The position numbers and the translations under genes were made by a program. Positions 1 to 15,471 of a stretch of 39,413 nt of DNA are shown here, one piece after another. The notes beneath the pieces are model-generated. The model worked only from the letters and a program-made list of their open reading frames with translations, was not told the DNA's origin and searched no databases. Source of the stretch: Caulobacteraceae bacterium (GTDB lineage: Bacteria > Pseudomonadota > Alphaproteobacteria > Caulobacterales > Caulobacteraceae); NCBI GenBank assembly GCA_019232665.1, contig JAFANN010000002.1, forward strand, positions 1 to 39,413, given 5' to 3'. The first letter of the stretch is position 1, and each line of letters begins with the position of its first letter.

Positions 1-1
1 T

Positions 2-933
2 CACGCCCCCGCGACGAGCTCCACTGCGCCCCTGGTGCGGATCGTCCAGCCCGACGTGCGCCAGGAGAGCAAGTACGACGCGGACATGTTCGCCAACATC
101 GTCCAGCGCTACGTCTCCCTGACCGCCAAGCCCTCGGCCGTGCGGCCCATCGTGGTGGTCTGGCCCGAAGGCGCGATCCCGGCGGCGATGGAGGACTATC
201 TCGCCCCCGGCGCCTGGCCGCGCGGAGCGATCGAGGGCGCGCTCGCGCCCGGCGAGACCCTGATCCTCGGCGGCTACCGCTTCGGCGCCTCGCCGACCGG
301 CGCGCCACAGACGTTCAACAGCCTCGCCGCCTTCCGCGATGGCCCTGGCGGCCTGCAGCTGGAGGCGCTCTACGACAAGTTCCGCCTGGTGCCGTTCGGC
401 GAGTTCATGCCGCTGGACAGCCTGATGAGCCGGCTGGGAGTCAAGCAGATGGTGCACGTGGGCGACGGCTTCTCGCCGGGCCCGCCGCCGACGCCGCGAC
501 GCCTGCCGGGACTTCCCGCGGCTCAGCCGCTGATCTGTTACGAGGACCTCTTCCCGGGCTTCACCAGCGACGGCGCCCGGACCGTGGGCTATCGCCCGGC
601 CTGGATCATCAACATCTCCAACGACGCCTGGTTCGGGACCGCCAGCGGGCCGCGCCAGCATATCAACATGGCCGCCTACCGCGCGATCGAGGAGGGCCTG
701 CCGATCGCCCGCGCCACGCCCACGGGGATCTCGGCGATGATCGACGCCTTCGGCCGCATCCGCCCCGGCGAGAGCCTCGGCGAGCATGCGGTGGGCGATC
801 TCGACGTGCGCCTGCCGCCGGCCCTCCCGCCCACTCTCTACGCCGAGATCGGCGACTGGGGCTTCTTCGTCCTGCTCGCGCTTTCCCTCGTCGGCGCGCG
901 CTGGCGGCGCCTGCGCCTGCCCAGGATCGCAGC

Positions 934-937
<4 letters not shown>
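2..937 (+). CDS. lnt: apolipoprotein N-acyltransferase, C-terminal part (5' end outside window)
   Basis: Frame is open from base 2 (HAPATSSTAPLVRIVQPDV...); nitrilase-type motifs VVVWPEGAIP, LYDKFRLVPFGEFMP, PLICYEDLFP, NISNDAWFG; C-terminal TM-like segment. Confidence 0.93.
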
Positions 938-3870
<2,933 letters not shown>

Positions 3871-3881
3871 GCGACCGGGCC

Positions 3882-4550
3882 ATGCATCGCGCCATCGCCC
3901 CACGCCGGTCCCCGGCTGGCCGGCCCGCGGCCTCGCGCACACCTCTTCGCCTGGGGCCGGGGCTGCGCGTGGGCCTCTATGGCGGCTCGTTCAACCCGCC
4001 GCACCTGGGTCACGCCCACGTCGCCGACTACGCCCGCCGCCGGCTGCATCTCGACCGGATCCTCTGGCTGGTCACACCGGGCAACCCGCTGAAGGACGAG
4101 GGGGAGCTGGAGCCCCTGGAGCAGCGCCTCGCGGACGTCCGCGCCCTTGCGGGCTCGCGCGACAGCGTGGTCACCGATCTCGAGCGGCATGTCGGCTCCC
4201 GCTATACCGTCGACACCGTCCGCTGGCTCAAGGCGCGCTATCCCGGCGTGCGGTTCGTCTGGATCATGGGGGCTGACAACCTCGCCGGCTTCCACCGCTG
4301 GAAAGGCTGGGTCGACCTGATGCGCGAGGTCCCCGTGGCGGTGGTCTCGCGGCCGGAAATGGCCCTGCGCAGCCGCTTCGCCCCGGCAGCCCGGCGCTTC
4401 GCCCCGGTCAGACTGCCGCTCGAGGCGGCCGCCCTGCTGCCGGATACGGCGCCGCCCGCCTGGGTGTACATCCCCGCGCCGTTCCGCTTCGTTTCTTCGA
4501 CCGCGCTCCGCAAATCGCGCCTGAAAAGCGGGCCGGCGCGTGCTATATGA
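3882..4550 (+). CDS. nadD: nicotinate-nucleotide adenylyltransferase
   Basis: GLYGGSFNPPHLGHAHVA, WIMGADNLAGFHRWKGW, SSTALR. Confidence 0.94.
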   Translation: MHRAIAPRRSPAGRPAASRTPLRLGPGLRVGLYGGSFNPPHLGHAHVADYARRRLHLDRILWLVTPGNPLKDEGELEPLEQRLADVRALAGSRDSVVTDLERHVGSRYTVDTVRWLKARYPGVRFVWIMGADNLAGFHRWKGWVDLMREVPVAVVSRPEMALRSRFAPAARRFAPVRLPLEAAALLPDTAPPAWVYIPAPFRFVSSTALRKSRLKSGPARAI

Positions 4551-4587
4551 GGCGAGGCGATTACCGCCCTGCAAAAGGATTTCTACT

Positions 4588-4989
4588 CTGGCTTCCGAAC
4601 CTGTGACCTCTTCGATTTCCGTCCGCCCCGCTTCTGAAGCCACGGACGCCAAGCCTCTCGAAAAACTGATCCTCGACAGGCTCGACGACGAAAAGGCCCA
4701 GGACATCATCCTCATCGACATGGCCGGCCAGAGCTCGATCGCCGACGGGCTGATCATCGCCTCCGGCCGTTCGCACCGGCACGTGGGCGCCATGGCCGAT
4801 CACCTGCTGCGCGCGCTGAAAGACGCCGGATACGGCAAGGCCAGGATCGAGGGCCTGCCCTCGTGCGACTGGGTGCTGATCGACGTGGGCGACGTGATCG
4901 TCCACCTGTTCCGCCCCGAAGTGCGCAGCTTCTACAATATCGAGAAGATCTGGTCGGTGGATTCCGGCCACCGCGTGGCGGCGAACTGA
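4588..4989 (+). CDS. rsfS: ribosomal silencing factor RsfS; preferred start is CTG 4588 behind AAGGA (ORF track starts at GTG 4540)
   Basis: LILDRLDDEKAQDIILIDMAGQSSIADGLIIASGRSHRHVGAMADHLL...DWVLIDVGDVIVHLFRPEVRSFYNIEKIW, typical RsfS/Iojap. Confidence 0.93.
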   Translation: MASEPVTSSISVRPASEATDAKPLEKLILDRLDDEKAQDIILIDMAGQSSIADGLIIASGRSHRHVGAMADHLLRALKDAGYGKARIEGLPSCDWVLIDVGDVIVHLFRPEVRSFYNIEKIWSVDSGHRVAAN

Positions 4990-5459
4990 GCCTCCAGATC
5001 GTCCTGCTCTGCGTCGGGCGGCTCGGCGGAGCGCCCGAGGCGAAACTCGCGGTCGACTGGGCCTCGCGCGCCACCGCTGCCGGCCGCGCGATAGGGCTTG
5101 GACCCGTCGAGATCGTCGAGGTCGAGTCCCGCAAACCCGGCAAGTCGGCCGAGGCCGAGGCGCTGCTCGCCCGCCTTGGATCCGAAGACACCCTGATCGC
5201 CTGCGACGAGCACGGCCGCGCGCTGGCGTCCCGCGCTTTCGCCGCCAGCCTGGCGCGTCTGAGGGACGAGGGGATCCGCCGCGCGACCTTCGTCATCGGC
5301 GGGGCCGACGGCCTCGACCCCGAAGTCCTCGGGCGGGCGCGCGAGCGGCTCGCGTTCGGGCCGCAGACCTGGCCGCACGCCCTCGTGCGAGCCATGCTCG
5401 CCGAGCAGGTCTACCGCGCTGTCAGCATTCTCGGGGGTTCGCCCTATCACCGCGACTAA
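4986..5459 (+). CDS. rlmH: 23S rRNA (pseudouridine(1915)-N(3))-methyltransferase; start placed at in-frame CTG 4986 overlapping the rsfS stop
   Basis: LQIVLLCVGRLGG...FVIGGADGLDPEVLGRARERLAFGPQTWPHALVRAMLAEQVYRAVSILGGSPYHRD, SPOUT RlmH signature. Confidence 0.94.
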   Translation: MSLQIVLLCVGRLGGAPEAKLAVDWASRATAAGRAIGLGPVEIVEVESRKPGKSAEAEALLARLGSEDTLIACDEHGRALASRAFAASLARLRDEGIRRATFVIGGADGLDPEVLGRARERLAFGPQTWPHALVRAMLAEQVYRAVSILGGSPYHRD

Positions 5460-5542
5460 AGGCCCGCAGCCCTGTTCAAGTGGCCGCAGGTATAGGATGC
5501 TTAGGCGGTAGGCGCGCCACATTCCCGGCGCCCCGTTCGGGC

Positions 5543-6976
5543 ATGGCGTTGGTCATGAAGAAATACATGCTGATCGGCGTGTCGGCATTCGTCCTCGGCG
5601 CCGGAACCATGGCCTACGTCAGTCAGCAGGCTGCGGCCCAGTCTGAATCGGCGTCCACCGACTACCACATGCTCCGGCTTTACGGCGACGTTCTGGAGTC
5701 GATCGTCGACCGTGACTATGTCGCGCCAGTCGATAACAAAAAACTGATCGTCGCATCGCTCAAGGGCATGCTGACGTCTCTCGATCCGCACTCCGACTAC
5801 CTGACTCCGGAAGACTATCAGGAGATGCAGGACCAGACCCGGGGCGAATACGGCGGCCTGGGCATCGAAATCTCCAGCGAGGACGGCGTGGTCAAGGTGA
5901 TCTCGCCGATCGATGGCACGCCCGCATCGCGCGCAGGCATCAAGCCCGGCGACTACATCACCGCGGTCAACGGCCAGAGCATCCTTGGCCTGTCGGTCAA
6001 CGACGCGGTCAAGCAGATGCGCGGCAAGATCGGCGAGCCGGTGACCCTGACCATCGCCCGCGACAAGACCGACCCCTTCGACGTCAAGCTGGTGCGCGAG
6101 GAGATCGTGCCCAAGTCGGTCACCTCCCGGATGGAGGGCGACTACGGCTACGTCCGGCTCTCGAGCTTCACCGAGCGCGCGACCGACGACACCAAGGCGG
6201 CGATCGAGTCCCTTAAGGCCAAGAACCCGCACATGAAGGGCCTGGTCTTCGACCTGCGCAACAACCCGGGCGGCCTGCTCGACCAGGCGGTCGGCGTGGC
6301 GGGCCTCTTCCTCGACGGGGGCGAGATCGTCTCCCAGCGCGGACGCGATCCCCACGACATCGAACGCTACAACGCCAAGCCCGGCGTGAAGCTGAGCGGC
6401 GTGCCGGTCGTGGTGCTGATCAACAGCGGCACGGCCTCGGCGGCCGAGATCGTCGCCGGAGCTCTGCAGGATCGTCACCGCGCCGAGATCGTCGGCCTCA
6501 CCAGCTTCGGCAAGGGATCGGTGCAGACCGTGATCCCGATCCGCGGCGGGCTGGACGGGGCGGTCAAGATCACCACGGCACGCTACTACACGCCTTCCGG
6601 CCGCTCGATTCAGCGCACGGGCATCCAACCCGACCTGGAGGTGGCCGCGACGCGCGAGCAGGCGCAGGAAGTCGCCGACGAGGCGTTCCAGTTCAGCGAG
6701 GCCAGCTTCAAGAACGCCCTCTCCAGCGACGAGGGCAAGGCGCGGGTCGGCCCGCACGAGCCCGCCGAGGAGCCGCCGGCCGCCTTCGACGAGAAGAAGG
6801 GCGACTTCCAGCTCGTCCGTGCCCTCGACGTTCTCAAGTATGGCTCCGTCGCCAACACGCCGAAGATGGAGAAGCCCAAGGCGACGCTCGCCGCGGCGGT
6901 CGCCCTGCACGCGGGCAAGGGCCAGGTCGTGAAGCCTGGCGCGACCGCGCCGAGTCCGGCCGAAAAGCCGAACTGA
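5543..6976 (+). CDS. C-terminal processing peptidase, S41 family
   Basis: Signal/anchor MKKYMLIGVSAFVLGAGTMAYVSQ; PDZ GGLGIEISSEDGVVKVISPIDGTPASRAGIKPGD; catalytic GTASAAEIVAGALQD and GKGSVQTV. Confidence 0.94.
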   Translation: MALVMKKYMLIGVSAFVLGAGTMAYVSQQAAAQSESASTDYHMLRLYGDVLESIVDRDYVAPVDNKKLIVASLKGMLTSLDPHSDYLTPEDYQEMQDQTRGEYGGLGIEISSEDGVVKVISPIDGTPASRAGIKPGDYITAVNGQSILGLSVNDAVKQMRGKIGEPVTLTIARDKTDPFDVKLVREEIVPKSVTSRMEGDYGYVRLSSFTERATDDTKAAIESLKAKNPHMKGLVFDLRNNPGGLLDQAVGVAGLFLDGGEIVSQRGRDPHDIERYNAKPGVKLSGVPVVVLINSGTASAAEIVAGALQDRHRAEIVGLTSFGKGSVQTVIPIRGGLDGAVKITTARYYTPSGRSIQRTGIQPDLEVAATREQAQEVADEAFQFSEASFKNALSSDEGKARVGPHEPAEEPPAAFDEKKGDFQLVRALDVLKYGSVANTPKMEKPKATLAAAVALHAGKGQVVKPGATAPSPAEKPN

Positions 6977-6977
6977 C

Positions 6978-7514
6978 TTGGCGAGGGACAAGGCCGGGAT
7001 GGGCGGCGAGGATTTCGACCCTCCCTACCCGGAAGCGCTCGCGCGCTACCGTCCGAACGTCGGCGTCGTTCTGATCAATGGCCATGGCAAGCTCTGGTTG
7101 GGACGCCGGAGCGACTCGCCCGGACCCCGCAACTGGCAGTTCCCGCAGGGCGGAGTGGACAAGGGCGAGGACCTGCTCGCCGCCGCGCTGCGCGAGCTGC
7201 ACGAGGAGACCGGCGCGAGCTCGGCAGCTCTGATCGGGCGGACCAGCGAGTGGATGGCCTACGCTTTCCCGCCCTCCCACCGCCGCAGCCGCGGTTCCGG
7301 TCGCTGGATCGGCCAGAAGCAGATCTGGTTCGCGCTCCGGTTCACCGGCGAAGACACCGAGTTCGACCTCGCGGCGCACGACCCGCCGGAATTCGACGCG
7401 TGGCGCTGGGTTGGGCCGGAAGACGTGCTTCCCTACGTGGTCGAGTTCAAGCAGGCGACCTACGAGCGGGTGCTCGAGGCTTTCCGCCCGCTGATTACGC
7501 CTTCCCCTGCCTGA
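6978..7514 (+). CDS. rppH: RNA pyrophosphohydrolase (Nudix); TTG 6978 or ATG 6999 start
   Basis: YRPNVGVVLINGHGKLWLGRR, QFPQGGVDKGEDLLAAALRELHEETGA (Nudix box), WRWVGPEDVLPYVVEFKQATYERVLEAF. Confidence 0.93.
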   Translation: MARDKAGMGGEDFDPPYPEALARYRPNVGVVLINGHGKLWLGRRSDSPGPRNWQFPQGGVDKGEDLLAAALRELHEETGASSAALIGRTSEWMAYAFPPSHRRSRGSGRWIGQKQIWFALRFTGEDTEFDLAAHDPPEFDAWRWVGPEDVLPYVVEFKQATYERVLEAFRPLITPSPA

Positions 7515-7621
7515 CGCCGATTGACGCGGCGCAGCGTTGCATGTGTGCCGCGGCGGCCACATCGGTGTAGCTCTGCGACTCGCCCTGAAACGTCACCGGG
7601 GCCAGGAGGGTTTGGGTCCGA

Positions 7622-8392
7622 GTGAAACGATCGATCGTCATGGTCCACGGAGCGTTCTGTGGAGGGTGGGCTTTCAACCGCTTTCGACGACCCTTCGAGG
7701 CCGCAGGCTACGACGTGAGCGCGCCAGACCTGCCGGGGCACGAGGACTTCCCTCATCGCCGGCCCGTCGCCGGACTTTCCATGACCGACTACGCCGCGGC
7801 GATCGCCAAGGTCATCGACGCCCAGGAAAGCCCGCCTGTGCTTATCGGCCACTCGCTCGGGGGTCTGGTGGCCCAGCTCGCCGCGGCGCGCGCCCGTGTC
7901 GCTGGCCTCATCCTTCTCGCGCCATCGGCGCCCTGGGGCGTCACTGGCTCGAGCCCGGAGGAGGCGGCCTCCGCCGTCGGCCTCTACGCTCTGGGCCCCC
8001 TATGGGCGATGAGCGCGGTGGATCCTTCCAAGGACTTGGCGCGGCGATACCTCGTCGATCGCCTGCCGCGGGAAGGCCGAAAGTGGGTCTACGAGCGGTT
8101 GCGACCCGAGAGCGGCCGGGCCCTCTTCGAGACGCTCAACTGGTGGCTGGACCCGTTCGCCTCCACCCTTGTCCCGCCCCACAGCGTCGGCGCGCCCGTG
8201 CTGGGGATCGCCGGCGGCTCCGACGCCATCCATCCGGTGGCGACCGTGCGGGCCACGGTGAGCCGCCTTGGCGGCAACCTGAGCGTCGCCAAGGGCGCCA
8301 GCCACTGGCTCCCAGGCGAGCCCGGCTGGCAGGAGGTGGCGGAAGAATGCCTCGACTGGATCGAGGGCCTGGAGACCCGCGCGGCGGCCTGA
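7622..8392 (+). CDS. alpha/beta hydrolase
   Basis: IVMVHGAFCGGWAF, IGHSLGGLVAQ nucleophile elbow, late GASHWLPGE histidine. Confidence 0.88.
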   Translation: MKRSIVMVHGAFCGGWAFNRFRRPFEAAGYDVSAPDLPGHEDFPHRRPVAGLSMTDYAAAIAKVIDAQESPPVLIGHSLGGLVAQLAAARARVAGLILLAPSAPWGVTGSSPEEAASAVGLYALGPLWAMSAVDPSKDLARRYLVDRLPREGRKWVYERLRPESGRALFETLNWWLDPFASTLVPPHSVGAPVLGIAGGSDAIHPVATVRATVSRLGGNLSVAKGASHWLPGEPGWQEVAEECLDWIEGLETRAAA

Positions 8393-8395
8393 GTC

Positions 8396-8764
8396 TCAGG
8401 GCCGCCAGTTGAGCTCGATGTTCACCCCGTTGAGGTCGCGCACGAACACCTGGCGCGCCTGTGATCCTGGGACATCGGTGAGGCGATAGGCGATCCCCGC
8501 CTCGTCCAGGCGGCGGACGACTCCCTCGAGATCGTCGATGCGGAAGGCGAAGTGGTCGAGGGCTGCGTCCGAGGACGGCCCTTTGGCCTCGGCAAGCTCG
8601 ACCAGGTGGACCACTGCGGTGTCGCCGGCATAGAGCCACGCGCCGCCGAAGGCGAAAGGCGGACGCCATCCTTCCGTCAGTCCCAGCACGTCGAGGAAGA
8701 ACCGCTTGGTCTCCTCAAGGCGTGGCGTTCCGATGTTGATGTGGTCGATGCCGCGGATGGCCAT
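8396..8764 (-). CDS. VOC/glyoxalase-bleomycin resistance family protein
   Basis: IRGIDHINIGTPRLEETKRFFLDVLGL ... LDHFAFRIDDLEGVVRRLDEAG ... QVFVRDLNGVNIELNW. Confidence 0.9.
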   Translation of the reverse strand: MAIRGIDHINIGTPRLEETKRFFLDVLGLTEGWRPPFAFGGAWLYAGDTAVVHLVELAEAKGPSSDAALDHFAFRIDDLEGVVRRLDEAGIAYRLTDVPGSQARQVFVRDLNGVNIELNWRP

Positions 8765-8782
8765 CAGGCGTTCCCTGCCAGT

Positions 8783-9028
8783 TCAGCGCCGCCGTTGTAG
8801 CGCAAGGCGAACCAGCCCGAAGGCCGCGATCGCCGCCCAGGCGGCCTCCACCAGCAAGGCCGAGAGATTGAAAGCCCGCAAGAGCGAAACGATGATCAGC
8901 CCCGACCCGGCCAGATTCATCACCAGCGAGGGAGCCCGCGTGGGGTCCAGGCGGCGAAGCTGCGCGCCGGCGTAGGCGACCAGGATCAGGCTCACGCCGA
9001 CCAGGCCGCACAGGTCCCACGCGCTCAC
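8783..9028 (-). CDS. small integral membrane protein, CBU_0592-like
   Basis: 81 aa, three hydrophobic helices: LCGLVGVSLILVAYAGAQL, SLVMNLAGSGLIIVSLL, LLVEAAWAAIAAFGLVRL. Confidence 0.75.
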   Translation of the reverse strand: MSAWDLCGLVGVSLILVAYAGAQLRRLDPTRAPSLVMNLAGSGLIIVSLLRAFNLSALLVEAAWAAIAAFGLVRLALQRRR

Positions 9029-9043
9029 CCCGAGCGTCGCGTC

Positions 9044-9832
9044 TCAGCTCGCCGGGTGGTTCGAGTAGATGAGCGTCGAGGTGTCGCCGGAGCGGGTCTC
9101 GGGCGAGTTGTCCGCCTTGCGCGTCGTCGTCAGCACCATCGCCTCGTTGCGGCCGTTGGCGGAGTGCTCCCAGGAGCGGACGATGTACTCGCTGCCGTCC
9201 TCGGTGTGCTTGTAATTGCTCGCCAAGGTCCAATCGTGGCTAAACACGGCCCAGTTGTGCAGGGCCGTCACCAGATCCTTCGCCGGCTCGTCGATATTCA
9301 CTGCGTGCACAATCTGGACTTGGCAGTCGTTGGGGTTGGAGCCGGGCGGAAGCAGGGTGAACTGGAAGTTCGGGCCCTTGAGGACCCAGTTGTCGCCCGA
9401 CTTCTTGAACTTGTCGTTGCGCGCGTACTTGCCGAGGTCCTTGTCCCCGGCGGTCGCTGCGGGGATGCAGACGTCCTCGAGGACCTTCAGCGCGGCGATT
9501 GCCGCCGGATCGGTCGGCGGCGCCGGTGGCGCGGCAGGCGCAGCCTCAGCGGGTGCGGGTGGCGCCGGAGGCGTCGCGCCGGGGGGCTGGTTCCCGGGAA
9601 CGGTTGGAGGCGGCGGCGCGGCGGCGGGTGCGGCCGTCGAAGGCGTTGTCGGAGCAGCCTGCGGCGTCGTGGGAGCAGTCTGCGGCGTCGCCGGCGCGGG
9701 CTGGGCTGGCTGGGGCGCAGCGGCGGCGGGGGCGGCTGGAGCGGGGGCGGCCGGAGTTTCCGGCTGCGTCTGCGCCATGGCTAGAGGAGCCAGGCTGGCG
9801 GCGGCCATCAGGCTGGCGAAGGCGAGGCGCAT
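9044..9832 (-). CDS. secreted/periplasmic protein with Pro/Ala-rich N-terminal linker, function unknown
   Basis: Signal peptide MRLAFASLMAAASLAPLAMAQ followed by ~80 aa PA-rich low complexity, then a folded-looking C-terminal region with Cys. Confidence 0.75.
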   Translation of the reverse strand: MRLAFASLMAAASLAPLAMAQTQPETPAAPAPAAPAAAAPQPAQPAPATPQTAPTTPQAAPTTPSTAAPAAAPPPPTVPGNQPPGATPPAPPAPAEAAPAAPPAPPTDPAAIAALKVLEDVCIPAATAGDKDLGKYARNDKFKKSGDNWVLKGPNFQFTLLPPGSNPNDCQVQIVHAVNIDEPAKDLVTALHNWAVFSHDWTLASNYKHTEDGSEYIVRSWEHSANGRNEAMVLTTTRKADNSPETRSGDTSTLIYSNHPAS

Positions 9833-9934
9833 CTTCCGAAGTCTTCCCTAATAAGTCTGGCCATCGCGGCCCCCGCCGGTGCGGAGGACCGCGGCTGTGT
9901 TGTCTAGCTCATCCGCCGCCGAGGGCAAATGGCG

Positions 9935-11736
<1,802 letters not shown>

Positions 11737-12609
11737 TCAGAGCGCCTCGGCGCCGGAGATGATCTCGATCAGCTCCTTGGTGATCTGCGCCTGACGCGTG
11801 CGGTTCTTGATCAGGGTGAGCTTGGCGATGAGTTCGCCAGCATTGCGGGTGGCGTTGTCCATGGCGGCCATCTGGGCCGCGAAGAAGCCGGCCTGGTTCT
11901 CCATGAGGGCCGCCAGGATTTGGGTAGTGATGTTGCGCGGGAGAAGGGTCTCGAGGATCGCCGACTCCTCGGGCTCGTACTCGTAGGCGGCGCCCTTGAG
12001 ATCGAGGCTGGGACCTGCGCCTTCGACCTGCGCCGGGACCAGCTGCTTGAGCGTAGGCACCTGGCTCACCGTGGAGGCGAAGCGGTTGTAGACCAGGGTG
12101 ACGACGTCGACTTCCCCGGCCTCGAAGCGCTTGATCACAAGGTTCGCAACCTCCTGCGCCTTCTCGAAGGTCGGTGAGGCGCCCGCCTCGAGCGAGGCGA
12201 CCATGCGTTCGCCCACGATCCGGCGCAGCTGGTCGCGCGCCTTGCGGCCGACCGTGATCACCTTCACTTCGCGGCCTTCGGACGTGCGAGCGGCGATGTG
12301 GTCTCGCGCCATGCGGACGATCGAGGAGTTGAAGCCGCCGGCCAGGCCGCGGTCGGCCGTCGCGACGACGACGAGTTCGCGGCGGGACGAGCCCGTTCCG
12401 GCGAGCAGCGGCGGCGCCCCCGCGCCGGAAACTCCGGCGGCGAGGTTGGCGATCACCGCGGCCATGCGCTCGGCGTAGGGCCGGGCGTTCTCCGCCGCGT
12501 CGCGGGCGCGGCGCAGCTTCGAGGCCGCCACCATCTGCAGCGCCTTGGTGATCTTCTGCGTCGCCTGCACGCTGGCGATGCGGCTACGGATTTCCTTCAG
12601 GCTGGCCAT
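11737..12609 (-). CDS. atpG: F0F1 ATP synthase subunit gamma
   Basis: [35 protein letters not shown] ... [22 protein letters not shown]. Confidence 0.97.
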   Translation of the reverse strand: MASLKEIRSRIASVQATQKITKALQMVAASKLRRARDAAENARPYAERMAAVIANLAAGVSGAGAPPLLAGTGSSRRELVVVATADRGLAGGFNSSIVRMARDHIAARTSEGREVKVITVGRKARDQLRRIVGERMVASLEAGASPTFEKAQEVANLVIKRFEAGEVDVVTLVYNRFASTVSQVPTLKQLVPAQVEGAGPSLDLKGAAYEYEPEESAILETLLPRNITTQILAALMENQAGFFAAQMAAMDNATRNAGELIAKLTLIKNRTRQAQITKELIEIISGAEAL

Positions 12610-12640
12610 GACCGGCTGGTGGCTTTCCTTCGGGCGAGCG

Positions 12641-14188
<1,548 letters not shown>

Positions 14189-14743
14189 TTAGGCTCTCTT
14201 CAGGGCGTATTTCAGGGAATCGAGCCTCGACTTGAGCGAGGCGTCATAGAGGCGCGAACCGACGCGGACCTTCACGCCGCCGAGGATGGCGGGGTCGACC
14301 CGCGCCTCGATTTCCGGGTCCTTGCCGATGGCCTGGCGAAGGGCGGACTTGAGGGCGGCGGTCTGGGCGTCGGTGAGCGGAATGGCGGTGGTGACGTGAG
14401 CCGACACCAGGCCGCGGCGCTCGGCGGCGAGGCGCTGGAAGGCGGCGACGATTTCGGCCAGGGCGCTCGTGCGGCGATTGGCCGCCAGAAGGCCAAGGAA
14501 CTTGGCGGTGAGCGGCTGGACCTTCGCGCGCTCGGCGACCGCCGCGAGTCCCTTGCCCTTTTCCTCGGAGGAGAACCGGGGGGAGAGCAAAAGCCGTCGC
14601 AGATCAGGGCTCTGGCGCAGGAGCTCGGAGAGCCCCTTCAGGTCCGCCTCGACGGACTCCAGCGCATGGTTCTCGACCGCAAGATCGAAGAGCGCCTGCG
14701 CGTATCGCGCGCCCACATCCGTCGCCCTGGAGTCGTCAGCCAC
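14189..14743 (-). CDS. atpH: F0F1 ATP synthase subunit delta
   Basis: VGARYAQALFDLAVENHALESVEADLKGL ... DPAILGGVKVRVGSRLYDASLKSRLDSLKYAL. Confidence 0.95.
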   Translation of the reverse strand: MADDSRATDVGARYAQALFDLAVENHALESVEADLKGLSELLRQSPDLRRLLLSPRFSSEEKGKGLAAVAERAKVQPLTAKFLGLLAANRRTSALAEIVAAFQRLAAERRGLVSAHVTTAIPLTDAQTAALKSALRQAIGKDPEIEARVDPAILGGVKVRVGSRLYDASLKSRLDSLKYALKRA

Positions 14744-15007
14744 GTTAAGTTCCGTCCGGTGTCATTTGCAGCGCCCGTCCCAGGAAACCCAGTCAGGCGG
14801 GAAGGCCTTGATCGCGCTCGAAAAATCGGGGCGTTCGGAGCGTCTCGGCGGTCCCCTCGCCGAAGGCCGCGGGCCTGATACCATGTGAACCTGGGGCTCG
14901 CAACCAAGGCTGCTGGGGCTTGTTGCGGGCCCGAAAGAAACCGGCCGCTCGATCTTCGACAGCGGGGTCGGGGAGGAACGGCCGGAGCCGCCCAAACACT
15001 GACGGAG

Positions 15008-15457
15008 ATGAGAATGAGCGACGCTGCAGGGGCCATCGATCCCACCCGCGCCCAGTTTGACGCCTTCAAGGCGCTTCCACGCGATACGCCGATCCACATG
15101 CTCAATCTGATCCGCCTCAAGCCGCTGGCCGATTACCCGGAGGGTCATACCAATCACGGGCGGGGCATGAGCGGGCTGGAGGCCTACCGCGAATATGGCC
15201 GGACCAGCGCCGAAGTCTTCGCCCGGGTCGGGGGCCGGCAGGTCTGGGCCGGACGGCCGGAAACCATTGTCACCGGACCGCCGGAGGAACGTTGGGACCT
15301 TGCCTTCATCGCCGAGTACCCCAGCGCCGGCGCCTTCCTGGCGATGGTCACCGATCCGGAGTACCGCGAGCACGTCAAGCACCGCACCGCCGGCGTGGCG
15401 GACAGCCGGCTGATCCGCTTGGCGCCCGTGACCCCGGGCGCCGGCTTCGGCGAATAG
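15008..15457 (+). CDS. DUF1330-type protein (start ATG 15008 or 15014)
   Basis: PIHMLNLIRLKPLADYPEG ... WDLAFIAEYPSAGAFLAMVTDPEYREHVKHRTAGVADSRLIRLAP. Confidence 0.82.
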   Translation: MRMSDAAGAIDPTRAQFDAFKALPRDTPIHMLNLIRLKPLADYPEGHTNHGRGMSGLEAYREYGRTSAEVFARVGGRQVWAGRPETIVTGPPEERWDLAFIAEYPSAGAFLAMVTDPEYREHVKHRTAGVADSRLIRLAPVTPGAGFGE

Positions 15458-15471
15458 GGTAGCCGGCCGGC

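Noticed and set aside
5501-6991. 496-aa minus-strand ORF opposite the S41 protease
   Set aside because: Mirror of a well-supported coding gene, low-complexity His/Arg/Asp-rich shadow translation.
9056-9851. Gly-rich plus-strand ORFs (9056..9784, 9216..9851) resembling silk/PE-PGRS-like proteins
   Set aside because: Antisense of the Pro/Ala-rich linker; Gly-rich output is an artefact of complementing Pro/Ala codons.
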